DNA from: an uncultured Gammaproteobacteria bacterium
GTDB lineage: Bacteria > Pseudomonadota > Gammaproteobacteria > Pseudomonadales > Pseudohongiellaceae
Direction: 5' to 3'
Assembly (NCBI GenBank): GCA_913060975.1
Contig: CAJXVC010000001.1
Location: 186,001-250,000, forward strand
DNA: 64,000 nt
This document shows, one piece after another, positions 26,776 to 38,908 of the stretch. The translations under genes and the position numbers were made by a program. The first letter of the stretch is position 1. Each line of letters begins with the position of its first letter. The notes beneath the pieces are model-generated. The model was not told where the DNA came from. It ran no database searches and saw only the letters and a program-made list of their open reading frames with translations.

Positions 26776-26804
26776 TTGACAGGGTAGGAAGGGGTGCTTA
26801 GAAT
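26776..26804 (+). promoter_or_regulatory. Sigma-70 promoter of tRNA-Ala
   Basis: TTGACA (26776-26781) and TAGAAT (26799-26804) are 17 bases apart, followed by a GCGCC discriminator. It is the strongest promoter match in the window and repeats the design of the tRNA-Glu promoter. Confidence 0.9.
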
Positions 26805-26833
26805 GCGCCTTCTTTTGATCCCGCACCAATTAT

Positions 26834-26909
26834 GGGGCCTTAGCTCAGCTGGGAGAGCGCAACGCTGGCAGCGTTGAGGTCACCGGTTCGATCCCGGTAG
26901 GCTCCACCA
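26834..26909 (+). tRNA. tRNA-Ala (GGC), CCA encoded
   Basis: The 76-base cloverleaf has the acceptor stem GGGGCCT/AGGCTCC (one G-T pair, with G3-T70 as expected for alanine identity), the anticodon GGC at 26867-26869 and the T arm ACCGGTTCGATCCCGGT. It has its own promoter and terminator. Confidence 0.98.
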
Positions 26910-26935
26910 AATTCTTGATTTTTTCCGCACCAAAA

Positions 26936-26966
26936 GAAAAAGCCAGACATCTCTGTCTGGCTTTTT
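26936..26966. terminator. Bidirectional terminator between tRNA-Ala and gltA
   Basis: A 9-bp stem AGCCAGACA/TGTCTGGCT with the loop TCTC is flanked by A5 on the left and T5 on the right. It serves both the tRNA-Ala transcript and the convergent gltA. Confidence 0.92.
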
Positions 26967-27013
26967 GAGTTGGCTCGCATGAAAGCACCTGCCGGGATCG
27001 GCAGGCAGCAGAT

Positions 27014-28291
27014 CTATGCTGGATAATCGCGCTTCGGATGCCCTTTATAGAGCTGACGCGGGCGACCAATGCGGTATGAGTCACTGAGCATTTCATGCCA
27101 GTGGGCAATCCAGCCTGGCGTGCGACCGGTGGCAAAAATGACGGTAAACAAGCTTGTTGGAATACCAATGGCCTTGAGAATAATGCCGGAGTAGAAGTCC
27201 ACATTCGGGAACAGCTTGCGCTCGTTGAAGTAGTCGTCTTCCAGCGCAATCTTTTCCAGCTTCTTGGCTATGCGAAACAGCGGGTCGTTCATGCTGCCAA
27301 GTTCTTCCAGTACCTCATCACAAATGCCACGAATGACAGTCGCGCGGGGATCGTAGTTCTTGTAAACGCGGTGACCAAAGCCCATTAGTCGGAATGGATC
27401 ATTCTTGTCTTTGGCGCGGGCAATGAATTCTTCAATGCGAGATTCATCACCAATCTGATTCAGCATGCGCAGTACAGCCTCGTTAGCACCGCCGTGTGCG
27501 GGCCCCCAGAGGGCTGCAATACCCGAAGCAATACAGGCGTAAGGATTGGCGCCCGTGGAGCCAGCCAGTCGTACAGTTGATGTGGATGCGTTCTGTTCGT
27601 GGTCAGCGTGCAGCAGGAACAGGGTATCCATAGCCTTGGCAAGGGTCGGGCTGACACTGGCTGGTTCGCAAGGCGTACCAAATGTCATGTGCAGGAAGTT
27701 TTCCGCCAGTCCCATGCTGTTCTGTGGGTACATAAAAGGCTGGCCGATGCCGTGCTTGTAGCACATAGCAGCCAGTGTCGGCATTTTTGCAATGACACGG
27801 TGGGCTGCCAACAGGCGATGTTCCGGGTTATCGATATCCAGCTTGTCGTGATAGAAGGCCGACAATGCTGCAACCGAGCTGCAGAGCATGGCCATCGGGT
27901 GCGCATCACGCGGGAAGCCACGGAAGAACTGGGCAATGCCTTCGTCGACCATGGTGTGATAGCGGATGGTGTTTTCAAATTCGGATTTTTCGTCGGAGGA
28001 GGGGAGTTCGCCGTTCAGAAGCAGGTAACAGGTTTCGAGAAAGTCAGATTTCTCGGCTAGCTGCTCAATTGGATAGCCGCGATGCAGTAACACGCCGGCT
28101 GCGCCATCAATATAGGTAATTTCGGATTCACAGGCTGCCGTGGAAACAAAGCCTGGGTCGTAAGTGAAAACTCCCTTGGATACGAGTCCGCGCACATCCA
28201 CCACATCGGGACCAGTACTCCCTTTATAGACGGGTAGGTCAATGCTCTCATCGATCCCGTCAATAGATAACTGGGCCTTTTTCTCGCTCAT
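27014..28291 (-). CDS. gltA: Citrate synthase (type II)
   Basis: GltA condenses oxaloacetate and acetyl-CoA, the entry to the TCA cycle. The 425-residue product matches the hexameric, NADH-regulated type II enzyme (E. coli 427). Visible motifs are [46 protein letters not shown] and the catalytic aspartate in [16 protein letters not shown]. The open frame extends five codons upstream to 28306, but the ATG at 28291 has AGGAGT at ideal spacing. It is divergent from the sdh-suc cluster. Confidence 0.98.
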   Translation of the reverse strand: MSEKKAQLSIDGIDESIDLPVYKGSTGPDVVDVRGLVSKGVFTYDPGFVSTAACESEITYIDGAAGVLLHRGYPIEQLAEKSDFLETCYLLLNGELPSSDEKSEFENTIRYHTMVDEGIAQFFRGFPRDAHPMAMLCSSVAALSAFYHDKLDIDNPEHRLLAAHRVIAKMPTLAAMCYKHGIGQPFMYPQNSMGLAENFLHMTFGTPCEPASVSPTLAKAMDTLFLLHADHEQNASTSTVRLAGSTGANPYACIASGIAALWGPAHGGANEAVLRMLNQIGDESRIEEFIARAKDKNDPFRLMGFGHRVYKNYDPRATVIRGICDEVLEELGSMNDPLFRIAKKLEKIALEDDYFNERKLFPNVDFYSGIILKAIGIPTSLFTVIFATGRTPGWIAHWHEMLSDSYRIGRPRQLYKGHPKRDYPA

Positions 28292-28401
28292 GCCAGACTC
28301 CTGCAATTCTTAAGGTAAAAATTAATGTCTTGGATTACAACTGCTTAAGCTTTTTAGGCGCACGGAAACTCAGCCTGGCCAGCGCTCTTACAGGGACGGC
28401 A

Positions 28402-28431
28402 AGCATAGGTAGAAGGTGCTTGTTTTGTCAA
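28402..28431 (-). promoter_or_regulatory. Sigma-70 promoter of gltA
   Basis: On the minus strand a perfect TTGACA (28431-28426) is followed after 18 bases by TATGCT (28407-28402). Initiation near 28395 gives a leader of about 100 bases before gltA. Confidence 0.7.
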
Positions 28432-28637
28432 ATGTTTGTCGGATTGCCATGTGGAGCCTGACCATAGTTCAGTTGTCATAAAATAATGCTACAGTTGTAG
28501 CCGCAGCATCCGATAAAAATCCTTCTGTATAGACGCCGAAATCACACTTGGAAGAGTGGGTTTGTTGGCCTCCTTTTGCCCCGCTTTTAGAGGTTGACAT
28601 AATATTGTCATTAATCCCTCTGGGGCGGGTGGATTTA

Positions 28638-28666
28638 TTGTATTTAGGGGGCTCGGGCCTTATACT
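28638..28666 (+). promoter_or_regulatory. Sigma-70 promoter of the sdh-suc cluster
   Basis: TTGTAT (28638-28643) and TATACT (28661-28666) are 17 bases apart. Initiation near 28673 would give a leader of about 117 bases to sdhC. Confidence 0.65.
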
Positions 28667-28789
28667 GCAAGGCGTTTGAGTCCCCCAATTTGTGTAATTA
28701 ATTCAATTAGTTTGCAGGCATAACTCGAACTGCAAACCGTGTTGGTTCCCTACCCGGAAGCACACGACTCCAATATCGGAAAACGCATT

Positions 28790-29164
28790 GTGAAAGACAC
28801 CAGACCCGTCAATCTTGACCTGACTTCGGTCAAATTTCCGCTTCCGGCTATTACTTCAATTCTGCACCGTATTTCTGGCGTCGCTATTTTCTTTGGCGTT
28901 GCCGTACTGCTGTACTTGTTGCAATTGTCGTTGGCATCCGAAGCAGGCTTCGAGCAAGTACAAGAATATTTTACCAATCCGTTAGTTAAGCTTGTCGTCT
29001 GGCTATTGCTCTGCGGATTACTCTACCACCTGATAGCGGGTGTTAAGCATTTGATCATGGATTTTGGCATCGGTGAGACCAAGGCGGGTGCCAAAACGGG
29101 GGCAATTGTCACAATAGCCCTGTCGGTTGTTGCGTTTGCTGTTGCGGGGGTGTGGATATGGTAA
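28790..29164 (+). CDS. sdhC: Succinate dehydrogenase cytochrome b556 subunit
   Basis: SdhC is a membrane anchor and heme b subunit of complex II. From the GTG at 28790 the product is 124 residues and begins MKDTRPVNLDLTSVKFPLPA, the family's typical start, with SILHRISGV (quinone site) and about three transmembrane helices; the heme-ligand histidine region is YHLIAGVKHLIMD. GGA lies about nine bases before this GTG. An upstream GTG at 28739 would add 17 residues with no family match. Confidence 0.93.
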   Translation: MKDTRPVNLDLTSVKFPLPAITSILHRISGVAIFFGVAVLLYLLQLSLASEAGFEQVQEYFTNPLVKLVVWLLLCGLLYHLIAGVKHLIMDFGIGETKAGAKTGAIVTIALSVVAFAVAGVWIW

Positions 29165-29526
29165 CTAACGCTACAAGTTTTAGCCGTTCCGGTCTTACAG
29201 ATTGGTTGGTGCAACGCCTGAGCGCGGTTGTGCTTGGCGCTTACATGCTTTGCATTCTGGGCTCTTTTGTAGTGCACCCGGATATGGATTATGAGCAATG
29301 GCGTGCGTTATTCGCTGCTGACTCAATGCGTATATTCAGTCTCTTGAGCCTCGCGGCTTTGTGCGCCCATGCCTGGATTGGTATGTGGACGGTTGGCACT
29401 GACTACTTGACTTCGCTTCAGTTCGGAAAGGGCGCCACGTCTATCCGATTGGCATATCAGGCTATCTGCATCTTGTTGATTGCAGTGTATCTGATCTGGG
29501 GCATACGGATTTTTTGGGGAACGTAA
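29158..29526 (+). CDS. sdhD: Succinate dehydrogenase hydrophobic anchor subunit
   Basis: SdhD is the second membrane anchor of complex II. The 122-residue product has three transmembrane helices, the quinone-site QRLSAVVLGAY near residue 20 and the heme/quinone segment HAWIGMWTVGTDYL. The ATG at 29158 overlaps the sdhC stop; a GTG two codons earlier is possible. sdhA follows with no gap. Confidence 0.93.
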   Translation: MVTNATSFSRSGLTDWLVQRLSAVVLGAYMLCILGSFVVHPDMDYEQWRALFAADSMRIFSLLSLAALCAHAWIGMWTVGTDYLTSLQFGKGATSIRLAYQAICILLIAVYLIWGIRIFWGT

Positions 29527-31302
29527 ATGGCAGCTGGTGTGAGAAGTATTTCGTTTGATGCAGTAATTGTTGGTGGCGGCGGTTCAGGTATGCGCGCTGC
29601 GTTGCAGTTGGCGCAGTCCGGTTACAAGACGGCGGTCATTACCAAAGTATTCCCCACGCGTTCGCACACGGTTTCGGCTCAAGGTGGTATTACCTGCGCG
29701 ATCGCCAGTGATGACCCCAACGATGATTGGCGCTGGCACATGTACGATACGGTGAAAGGCTCGGACTACATTGGTGATCAGGATGCTATCGAATACATGT
29801 GCAGCGAGGGGCCCCAGGCCGTATTCGAGCTGGAACACATGGGTTTGCCATTTTCGCGCACCGAGAATGGCCGTATCTATCAGCGCCCCTTTGGCGGGCA
29901 GTCCAAGAATTTTGGCAAGGGTGGTCAGGCAGCGCGGACTTGCGCGGCAGCCGACCGTACCGGCCATGCCATGTTGCATACCCTGTATCAGGGCAATTTG
30001 CGCAATAACACTGTCTTTTTCAACGAATGGTTTGCCGTCGATCTGGTGAAGAACCAGCAGGGCGCGGTGACGGGTATTATCGCTATCTGCATGGAAACCG
30101 GCGAGACAGTTTTCGTGGAAAGCAAAGCCACTGTGCTGGCAACCGGCGGTGCAGGGCGTATTTACGCATCAACTACCAATGCACATATTAACACCGGAGA
30201 TGGTGTTGGCATGGCTTTGCGAGCGGGCTTCCCGGCGCAAGACATGGAAATGTGGCAGTTCCATCCAACCGGTATTTACGGTGCAGGCACACTGGTTACT
30301 GAAGGTTGCCGGGGCGAGGGTGGCTACCTGATCAATAAAGATGGCGAGCGTTTCATGGAGCGCTATGCGCCGAATGCCAAGGATTTGGCTGGCCGCGATG
30401 TGGTCGCCCGTTCCATGGTATTGGAAATTCTCGAAGGTCGTGGTTGTGGTGAAAACGGCGATCACGTCAAATTGAAGCTGGATCATCTGGGAGAAGACGT
30501 ACTCAACGCCAAGCTGCCGGGCATTCTTGAATTGTCCCGCACCTTTGCGCATGTCGATCCTGTGAAAGAGCCAATTCCGGTAGTGCCGACCTGTCACTAC
30601 ATGATGGGTGGCATTCCAACCAATGTGCATGGTCAGGCAATTACCCAGGACGCTAGCGGCACAGACACGATCGTGCCGGGCTTGTTCGCCGTGGGTGAAA
30701 CAGCCTGTGTGTCTGTCCACGGTGCTAACCGACTGGGCGGTAATTCGCTGCTCGACTTGATTGTCTTTGGTCGTGCCGCAGGCAAATTCCTGGAAGAGCA
30801 CCTGCGCACGGCGCAGGAAGAAACGCCCGCCAGCGAGAGTGATTTTGAACAGTCCATGTCGCGTTTGAATCGCTTGAATAACTCTGAGTCCGGTGAGCCT
30901 GTGCATCTGCTGCGTCAGGAATTGCAAGGCATCATGCAGAATACTTTTGGCGTGTTCCGTACTGGCGACAACATGAAAGAGGGCATCGCCCAGCTTGCGG
31001 GGTTACGTGAGCGTGTCGAGAACGTCCGGCTTGAAGACAAAAGCCAGACCTTTAATACCTCACGCATTGAAGCACTGGAACTACAGAATTTGTTCGAAGT
31101 GGCTGAATCCACCGCGATTGCCGCCGAGATTCGCACCGAAAGTCGCGGCGCTCATGCGCGCGATGATTATCGTGAGCGAGACGATGAAAACTGGCTTTGC
31201 CATTCGATCTACTTTCCGGCGGACAAACGTGTCGGTAAGCGCGATGTGAATTTCAAGCCGAAAACAGTTGATACATTTGAACCTGCAGTTCGCAGCTATT
31301 AA
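29527..31302 (+). CDS. sdhA: Succinate dehydrogenase flavoprotein subunit
   Basis: SdhA oxidises succinate to fumarate on the cytoplasmic face of the inner membrane. The 591-residue product has the FAD fold [14 protein letters not shown], the covalent-flavin His47 in [18 protein letters not shown], the active-site REGGY-like [15 protein letters not shown], and [22 protein letters not shown]. Open frames on the opposite strand here are shadows. It sits in the sdhCDAB order. Confidence 0.99.
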   Translation: MAAGVRSISFDAVIVGGGGSGMRAALQLAQSGYKTAVITKVFPTRSHTVSAQGGITCAIASDDPNDDWRWHMYDTVKGSDYIGDQDAIEYMCSEGPQAVFELEHMGLPFSRTENGRIYQRPFGGQSKNFGKGGQAARTCAAADRTGHAMLHTLYQGNLRNNTVFFNEWFAVDLVKNQQGAVTGIIAICMETGETVFVESKATVLATGGAGRIYASTTNAHINTGDGVGMALRAGFPAQDMEMWQFHPTGIYGAGTLVTEGCRGEGGYLINKDGERFMERYAPNAKDLAGRDVVARSMVLEILEGRGCGENGDHVKLKLDHLGEDVLNAKLPGILELSRTFAHVDPVKEPIPVVPTCHYMMGGIPTNVHGQAITQDASGTDTIVPGLFAVGETACVSVHGANRLGGNSLLDLIVFGRAAGKFLEEHLRTAQEETPASESDFEQSMSRLNRLNNSESGEPVHLLRQELQGIMQNTFGVFRTGDNMKEGIAQLAGLRERVENVRLEDKSQTFNTSRIEALELQNLFEVAESTAIAAEIRTESRGAHARDDYRERDDENWLCHSIYFPADKRVGKRDVNFKPKTVDTFEPAVRSY

Positions 31303-31333
31303 TTTTGACGCCGAACAGGCAGCAAGGTGAACC

Positions 31334-32041
31334 GTGTTAGTTAGTATTTATCGCTACAATCCTGAGACAGATGCCAAGCCATCCATGCAGGAGATTGAGG
31401 TAGAAATCCCCGCAGATAAGGACTTGATGGTCCTCGACGTGCTGGAACTGGCCAAACAAAAAGATCCGACTATTTCCTATCGTCGCTCTTGCCGTGAAGG
31501 CGTGTGTGGCTCCGATGGCATGAATATGAACGGTACCAATGGTCTGGCCTGTATTACGCCGGTGTCAGAAGCGGCAGGGCCAGGCAAGAAACTGGTACTG
31601 CGACCATTGCCTGGCTTACCGGTCGTGCGCGACCTGGTTGTCGATATGTCGGTTTTCTATAAGCAGTATGAAAAAATCAAACCCTTCCTGATCAATGACA
31701 ATCCTGCGCCTGCCATAGAGCGCCTGCAGTCTCCAGAAGATCGGGAAAAGCTGGATGGGCTCTATGAGTGCATCCTGTGTGCGTGCTGTAGCACCAACTG
31801 TCCCTCTTATTGGTGGAACCCAGAGAAGTTCATTGGGCCGGCAGGATTACTACAAGCCTACAGATTTCTCGCAGATAGTCGTGATACTGCTACTGCCGAG
31901 CGTTTGGCAGAGCTGGACGACCCGTTCAGTGTTTTCCGTTGTCGAGGCATTATGAATTGCGTTGCCGTGTGTCCGAAAGGTCTGAACCCGACCCGGGCTA
32001 TCGGTCATATTCGCAGCATGTTGCTCGCACAAGGTACATGA
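31334..32041 (+). CDS. sdhB: Succinate dehydrogenase iron-sulfur subunit
   Basis: SdhB passes electrons from SdhA to quinone through three Fe-S clusters. The 235-residue product has the [2Fe-2S] ligands Cys53, Cys58, Asp61 and Cys73, and the [4Fe-4S]/[3Fe-4S] ligands in CILCACCSTNC and CRGIMNCVAVCPKG. The GTG start at 31334 has AAGGTG six bases before it and gives the family N-terminus (SIYRYNPE). Confidence 0.98.
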   Translation: MLVSIYRYNPETDAKPSMQEIEVEIPADKDLMVLDVLELAKQKDPTISYRRSCREGVCGSDGMNMNGTNGLACITPVSEAAGPGKKLVLRPLPGLPVVRDLVVDMSVFYKQYEKIKPFLINDNPAPAIERLQSPEDREKLDGLYECILCACCSTNCPSYWWNPEKFIGPAGLLQAYRFLADSRDTATAERLAELDDPFSVFRCRGIMNCVAVCPKGLNPTRAIGHIRSMLLAQGT

Positions 32042-32118
32042 CACGAGGCTTTTAACCCCTATTTGTAACCTGATGGCCGGGCTGGCATAGCCGGTAGCGC
32101 CTTCAGAGGACTGGAATT

Positions 32119-34968
32119 ATGCAAAACAGCATCATGGAATTAATGTGGAGCACTGGACACCTTTCAGGTGGCAATGCTGATTATGTCGAGGAGCTCTATG
32201 AGAACTTTCTTGACGATGCTGAATCTGTGCCACAGGAGTGGCGTGATTTCTTTAAATCGCTCCCGGCGGTCAATGGCGGAAACAAGGCCGATGTTTCACA
32301 CGGCCAAATCGTCAGGCAATTCGAAAAAATCGGCAAAATCAGCCGCTTTTCCCAGGTTCTGACCAATGACGATATCGTCAATTCAGAACACGAACAGAAA
32401 CAGGTTCAAGTACTTCTTCTAATCAGTTCCTACCGCGTACGTGGTCACCAGAAAGCCTCGCTCGATCCACTCGGTATTATGCATCGTGAACGCGTACCGG
32501 ATCTGGAATTGGAATTCCACGACCTCTCGCCTATTGATTACAACACCGTGTTTCAGACTGGCTCGCTGTTTATCAGTAAAGAGAAAGCCACTCTGCGTGA
32601 GATTGTCGATACACTGGAGCGCATCTACTGTAATTCGGTTGGTTACGAATTCATGCACATCGTTAATCTCGAAGAGAAGCAGTGGATTCAGCAACGCATC
32701 GAGTCCAACGATGGCTACCCGGAATTCCCCAATGAAGTGAAGCGCCATTTGCTAGAGCGACTCACAGCAGCAGAAGGCCTGGAAAAGCATCTGGATTCCA
32801 AGTATCCAGGGACCAAGCGTTTTGGTCTGGAAGGTGGCGAAAGTCTGATCCCGGCATTGGATGAATTGATTCAGCGCTCTGGCAAATACGGTGCCAAGGA
32901 AATTGTGCTTGGCATGGCGCATCGGGGTCGTCTCAACGTACTGGTGAATATTCTCGGCAAAAACCCTGCGGATCTGTTTGACGAGTTTGAGGGTAAGGCC
33001 AAATATCAGAGCTCAGGTGATGTGAAATATCACCAGGGGTTTTCATCCAACATCATGACAGCCGGCGGTGAATTGCACATGGCGCTGGCTTTCAATCCTT
33101 CGCACCTGGAGATTGTAGCTCCTGTAGTGGAAGGCTCTGTGCGGGCGCGTCAATCACGCCGCAAGGACAAAGACGGTAAGCAGGTTGTGCCAATCATCAT
33201 TCATGGTGATGCGGCTTTTGCCGGGCAGGGCGTTGTTATGGAAACGTTCCAAATGTCCAACACGCGAGCGTTCTCCACCGGTGGTACTGTCCATATTATT
33301 ATCAATAATCAGGTAGGTTTTACCACCAGCCGTCAGGATGATGCGCGCTCTACAGAATACTGTACCGATGTGGCCAAAATGGTTCAGGCGCCAATTTTTC
33401 ATGTCAATGCCGACGATCCTGAAGCGGTGCTGTTTATCACGCAACTGGCGCTCGATTTCCGCTACGAATTCAAGAAAGACGTGGTTATCGACCTGGTGTG
33501 TTATCGCCGCCGTGGTCACAATGAAACGGATGAGCCGTCAGCGACTCAGCCGATCATGTACAAGGCCATCAAGCAGCACAAGTCGACTCGTACACTCTAT
33601 GCTGAGCGTTTGGCTGCAGATGCAATTGTCTCAGCTGAAGATGCTGACACTATTAACAGAAACTACCGCACGGAACTCGATACTGGCGAGCACGTGGTAA
33701 AGAGTCTGGTTAAAGAGCCATCTATCGAGTTGTTCGTCGATTGGAGTCCATATCTTGGCCACGATTGGAGTCCTTTCTATAACACTTCAATGCAGCTGGA
33801 TACTCTAAAAGCATTAGCGAAAAAAATCACTCAGGTGCCCAAAGACTGGAATGTGCAGCGCCAGGTTAAAAAGATACTCGACGACCGTGCTTCAATGGCC
33901 GCTGGTGAAATCCCTTGTGACTGGGGCTTTGCTGAAACCCTCTCCTACGCCAGTATCCTGACTAGCGGTAACAAAATTCGCATTACCGGTCAGGATGTGG
34001 GACGTGGCACGTTCTCGCACCGCCATGCGGTTATCTACGATCAGAATACCAACGAAGCGTATCTGCCCCTACAACAACTTCGCAAGGATCAAGGTGATTT
34101 CACCATCTATGATTCTTTACTGTCTGAAGAAGCTGTGCTGGCATTCGAATACGGCTATTCGACTACAGCGCCCAATGCTCTGGTAATCTGGGAAGCGCAG
34201 TTCGGTGATTTCGCCAACTCGGCCCAGGTGGTAATTGATCAGTTTATTACCAGTGGCGAGAACAAGTGGCAGCGTTTGTGTGGCCTGACATTACTGTTAC
34301 CGCACGGTTATGAAGGTCAGGGTCCGGAGCATTCCTCCGCACGACTTGAACGCTTCCTGCAATTGTGCGCCGAGCACAATATTCAGGTTTGTCTGCCCAC
34401 CACGTCAGCACAGGTTTTTCACATGTTGCGCAAGCAAGTCTTGTGTCCACTGCGTAAACCGCTGGTGGTGATGTCGCCCAAGAGCTTGCTACGCCACAAA
34501 GAAAGCGTTTCCTCACTGGAAGAAATGGCCGAAGGCAGCTTTCAGGTTGTCATCGACGAAACCGATGGGTTGGACAAAGAAAAAGTCCGCCGTGTTGTGA
34601 TCTGTAGCGGCAAGGTTTACTACGACCTGCGCACTGAACGCCGGGCTCGTAATATTGATGACATTGCCATTATTCGATTGGAACAACTTTATCCGTTCGC
34701 GCACGACGAAGTTAAAAACTGTCTGCAACAGTATAGCAATGTTGAGTCAATTGTTTGGTGTCAGGAAGAGCCAATGAATCAGGGTGCCTGGTATGCCAGT
34801 CAACACAATATTCGCCGTATATTGCAGGAAAACTTTCCAAACATCTGGCTGGAATATGTCGGACGAGAGGCCTCTGCGGCAGCAGCGGCTGGCTACCCCG
34901 CGTTACACTTGAGCCAACAAGAAAAATTTATTGATGAGGCACTGACTTTAGAATCTGATTCTAAATAA
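32119..34968 (+). CDS. sucA: 2-oxoglutarate dehydrogenase E1
   Basis: SucA is the thiamine-diphosphate decarboxylase of the 2-oxoglutarate dehydrogenase complex. The 949-residue product (E. coli 933) has the GMAHRGRLNVLVNI segment, HGDAAFAGQGVVMET and NNQVGFTTS for cofactor binding, RRRGHNETDEPSATQPIMY, and the C-terminal transketolase-like domain with GQDVGRGTFSHRHAV. It follows sdhB after 77 bases; a weak hairpin lies in that gap, but no terminator. Confidence 0.99.
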   Translation: MQNSIMELMWSTGHLSGGNADYVEELYENFLDDAESVPQEWRDFFKSLPAVNGGNKADVSHGQIVRQFEKIGKISRFSQVLTNDDIVNSEHEQKQVQVLLLISSYRVRGHQKASLDPLGIMHRERVPDLELEFHDLSPIDYNTVFQTGSLFISKEKATLREIVDTLERIYCNSVGYEFMHIVNLEEKQWIQQRIESNDGYPEFPNEVKRHLLERLTAAEGLEKHLDSKYPGTKRFGLEGGESLIPALDELIQRSGKYGAKEIVLGMAHRGRLNVLVNILGKNPADLFDEFEGKAKYQSSGDVKYHQGFSSNIMTAGGELHMALAFNPSHLEIVAPVVEGSVRARQSRRKDKDGKQVVPIIIHGDAAFAGQGVVMETFQMSNTRAFSTGGTVHIIINNQVGFTTSRQDDARSTEYCTDVAKMVQAPIFHVNADDPEAVLFITQLALDFRYEFKKDVVIDLVCYRRRGHNETDEPSATQPIMYKAIKQHKSTRTLYAERLAADAIVSAEDADTINRNYRTELDTGEHVVKSLVKEPSIELFVDWSPYLGHDWSPFYNTSMQLDTLKALAKKITQVPKDWNVQRQVKKILDDRASMAAGEIPCDWGFAETLSYASILTSGNKIRITGQDVGRGTFSHRHAVIYDQNTNEAYLPLQQLRKDQGDFTIYDSLLSEEAVLAFEYGYSTTAPNALVIWEAQFGDFANSAQVVIDQFITSGENKWQRLCGLTLLLPHGYEGQGPEHSSARLERFLQLCAEHNIQVCLPTTSAQVFHMLRKQVLCPLRKPLVVMSPKSLLRHKESVSSLEEMAEGSFQVVIDETDGLDKEKVRRVVICSGKVYYDLRTERRARNIDDIAIIRLEQLYPFAHDEVKNCLQQYSNVESIVWCQEEPMNQGAWYASQHNIRRILQENFPNIWLEYVGREASAAAAAGYPALHLSQQEKFIDEALTLESDSK

Positions 34969-34994
34969 AGCCCGGGATACCGTAGGACAAAAAC

Positions 34995-36239
34995 ATGAGT
35001 ATCGAAATTAAAGCACCAACATTACCCGAATCCGTACCAGACGGCACGATTGCAACCTGGTACAAAAATGTCGGTGACAGTGTTGCCCGGGATGAACTCC
35101 TGGTTGATATCGAAACAGACAAAGTAGTCATCGAAGTCGTGTCACCGACCGATGGTACTTTGAAAGAAATTCTCAAGGATTCCGGCGAAACTATCGTCTC
35201 CAATGAAGCAATTGGCAGTATTGAAGCAGGCGAAGCAGCAGCACCGTCCAAAGCTGAATCAAAGCCAGCATCGGAGCCAGAACCGGAGTCAAAGTCCAAG
35301 AGTGAAACTGCTGCCGAAGCGGCGCCAGCTTCTGCAGATGATGCAGACAGCGATGCGCCCATAAGCCCTGCGGCCAAAAAGCTCATGGAAGAAAACAAGC
35401 TTGATGCTGACAGTGTCAAAGGCACAGGTAAAGATGGTCGAGTGACCAAAGAAGATGTGCTGAAAGCCATCGAGAGCCCGGCGCCCAAGCAATCGTCTCC
35501 GGCGTCATCAGGCGGAACTGCTGACATTCCTAAAGGTCGCGTCGAAGAACGCGTGCCGATGAGCCGCTTGCGCGCCAAGGTTGCTGAGCGTCTGCTGCAA
35601 GCAACTCAGACAACGGCCATGTTGACGACCTTTAATGAGGTCAACATGAAGCCGGTCATGGAAATTCGCAACCGCTATAAAGAAGAATTTGAGAAGACTC
35701 ACGACGGAGTACGTCTTGGCTTCATGTCCTTTTTCGTGCGCGCCTGTATCGAAGCGCTGAAGCGTTACCCTGCTGTCAATGCGTCTATCGACGGTGATGA
35801 GATCGTTTATCATGGCTATCAGGACATCGGCGTTGCAGTATCTTCACCGCGTGGCTTGGTTGTACCAGTATTACGCAATGCTGACAGTATGGGTCTGGCG
35901 CAGATTGAAAAAGATATTCGTGCGTTCGGTGAGAAAGCTCGTGATGGCAAGCTTGCTATCGAAGAGATGACAGGTGGCACTTTTACGATATCAAATGGTG
36001 GCGTATTCGGCTCGCTGTTGTCGACGCCAATTCTGAATCCTCCGCAGACTGCAATCCTTGGCATGCACAAGATCCAGGAGCGTCCAATGGCGGTCGACGG
36101 TGAAGTCGTTGTGTTGCCTATGATGTATCTGGCGTTGTCCTACGATCACCGCATGATCGATGGCAAGGAAGCAGTGCAGTTCCTCGTCACAATCAAAGAG
36201 TTATTGGAAGATCCGACACGGCTTCTTCTGGAAATTTAA
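34995..36239 (+). CDS. sucB: Dihydrolipoyl succinyltransferase E2
   Basis: SucB forms the core of the 2-oxoglutarate dehydrogenase complex and transfers succinyl to CoA. The 414-residue product has one lipoyl domain (about 1-77) with the lipoylated Lys43 in [10 protein letters not shown], an Ala/Glu/Ser-rich linker (about 78-115), an E1/E3-binding domain (about 118-160, [20 protein letters not shown]), and the catalytic domain ending with [16 protein letters not shown]. Confidence 0.98.
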   Translation: MSIEIKAPTLPESVPDGTIATWYKNVGDSVARDELLVDIETDKVVIEVVSPTDGTLKEILKDSGETIVSNEAIGSIEAGEAAAPSKAESKPASEPEPESKSKSETAAEAAPASADDADSDAPISPAAKKLMEENKLDADSVKGTGKDGRVTKEDVLKAIESPAPKQSSPASSGGTADIPKGRVEERVPMSRLRAKVAERLLQATQTTAMLTTFNEVNMKPVMEIRNRYKEEFEKTHDGVRLGFMSFFVRACIEALKRYPAVNASIDGDEIVYHGYQDIGVAVSSPRGLVVPVLRNADSMGLAQIEKDIRAFGEKARDGKLAIEEMTGGTFTISNGGVFGSLLSTPILNPPQTAILGMHKIQERPMAVDGEVVVLPMMYLALSYDHRMIDGKEAVQFLVTIKELLEDPTRLLLEI

Positions 36240-36250
36240 GGAATACCTGA

Positions 36251-37711
<1,461 letters not shown>

Positions 37712-37738
37712 CAAGAACGTTCAGCTAACGGAGTTGCA

Positions 37739-38908
37739 ATGAATTTACACGAATATCAGGCAAAGCAGTTATTTGCCGAATATGGCTTGCCTGTATCCAA
37801 GGGAATAGCCGTCGACACGCCGGCAGATGCTGCCAAGGCGACAGCGACAATTGGCGGCGACAAATGGGTCGTCAAAGCACAGGTTCATGCCGGTGGCCGC
37901 GGTAAAGCGGGTGGCGTGAAGCTGGTCGATAGCGCGGCGGAAGCAGAAGAATTTGCGGCCCAATGGCTCGGCAAGAATCTGGTGACTTATCAAACCGATG
38001 CCAAAGGTCAGCCAGTGAGCAAAATACTGGTGGAATCGTGCACGGATATTGCCCAGGAACTTTATCTTGGCGCCGTCGTTGACCGCGGGACACGACGTGT
38101 CGTTTTCATGGCATCAACCGAAGGTGGAGTTGAGATTGAAAAGGTTGCCGAAGAGACACCCGAAAAAATCCTTAAGGCGATTGTTGATCCGTTGACTGGC
38201 GCACAGCCTTATCAGGGTCGTGATCTGGCTTTCCGTCTTGGTTTGCAAGGCGATCAAATCAAGCAGTTCACCAAACTCTTTCTGGGCCTGGCCAAACTGT
38301 TTGAAGAACTGGACCTGGCGCTGCTGGAAATCAATCCATTGGTTATTACAGATGAAGGCAACCTGCATTGTCTGGACGGCAAGATCAATATTGATGGCAA
38401 TGCCATGTATCGCCAGCCCAAATTGCAAGAGATGCACGACCCATCGCAAGAAGATGAGCGTGAAGCGCATGCTGCCGAGTGGGAACTAAATTATGTCGCT
38501 CTGGATGGCAATATTGGCTGCATGGTCAATGGTGCTGGTTTGGCCATGGGCACGATGGATATCGTGCAATTGTTTGGCGGCAAGCCGGCCAACTTTCTGG
38601 ACGTGGGCGGTGGCGCAACCAAAGAACGTGTTACCGAAGCCTTTAAGATTATTTTGTCCGACGAAAATGTGGCCGCCGTACTGGTTAATATTTTCGGCGG
38701 TATTGTGCGCTGCGATTTAATCGCCGAAGGCGTCATAGGCGCGGTTGAAGAAGTGGGTGTTAAAGTCCCGGTTGTTGTCCGACTGGAAGGCAACAACGCC
38801 GAGTTGGGCAGGGAAGTACTGCAAAAGAGCGGTTTGAATATTATCGCTGCAACCAGTCTTTCCGATGCAGCCGAAAAAGTCGTTGCTGCAGCTGGAGGTG
38901 AAGCATGA
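37739..38908 (+). CDS. sucC: Succinate-CoA ligase, beta subunit
   Basis: SucC binds nucleotide and succinate in succinyl-CoA synthetase. The 389-residue product starts [19 protein letters not shown] and has an ATP-grasp fold ([18 protein letters not shown]), the [11 protein letters not shown] segment and the C-terminal [15 protein letters not shown]. It overlaps sucD by four bases (ATGA), which couples the equimolar subunits. Confidence 0.99.
   Translation: MNLHEYQAKQLFAEYGLPVSKGIAVDTPADAAKATATIGGDKWVVKAQVHAGGRGKAGGVKLVDSAAEAEEFAAQWLGKNLVTYQTDAKGQPVSKILVESCTDIAQELYLGAVVDRGTRRVVFMASTEGGVEIEKVAEETPEKILKAIVDPLTGAQPYQGRDLAFRLGLQGDQIKQFTKLFLGLAKLFEELDLALLEINPLVITDEGNLHCLDGKINIDGNAMYRQPKLQEMHDPSQEDEREAHAAEWELNYVALDGNIGCMVNGAGLAMGTMDIVQLFGGKPANFLDVGGGATKERVTEAFKIILSDENVAAVLVNIFGGIVRCDLIAEGVIGAVEEVGVKVPVVVRLEGNNAELGREVLQKSGLNIIAATSLSDAAEKVVAAAGGEA

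Larger units (their letters stand above)
28307..28789. other. Regulatory region between gltA and sdhC
   Basis: No gene is visible in about 480 bases. It holds the outward-facing promoters for gltA and for the sdh-suc cluster (listed separately) and a TGACA-N6-TGTCA inverted repeat at 28595-28610. A frame open from 28739 into sdhC lacks SdhC homology before 28790 and is treated as leader. Confidence 0.6.

Noticed and set aside
30169..30927. 252-codon minus-strand frame inside sdhA
   Set aside because: It lies entirely opposite a confidently assigned sdhA, has no recognisable domain, and reflects codon bias of the real gene.
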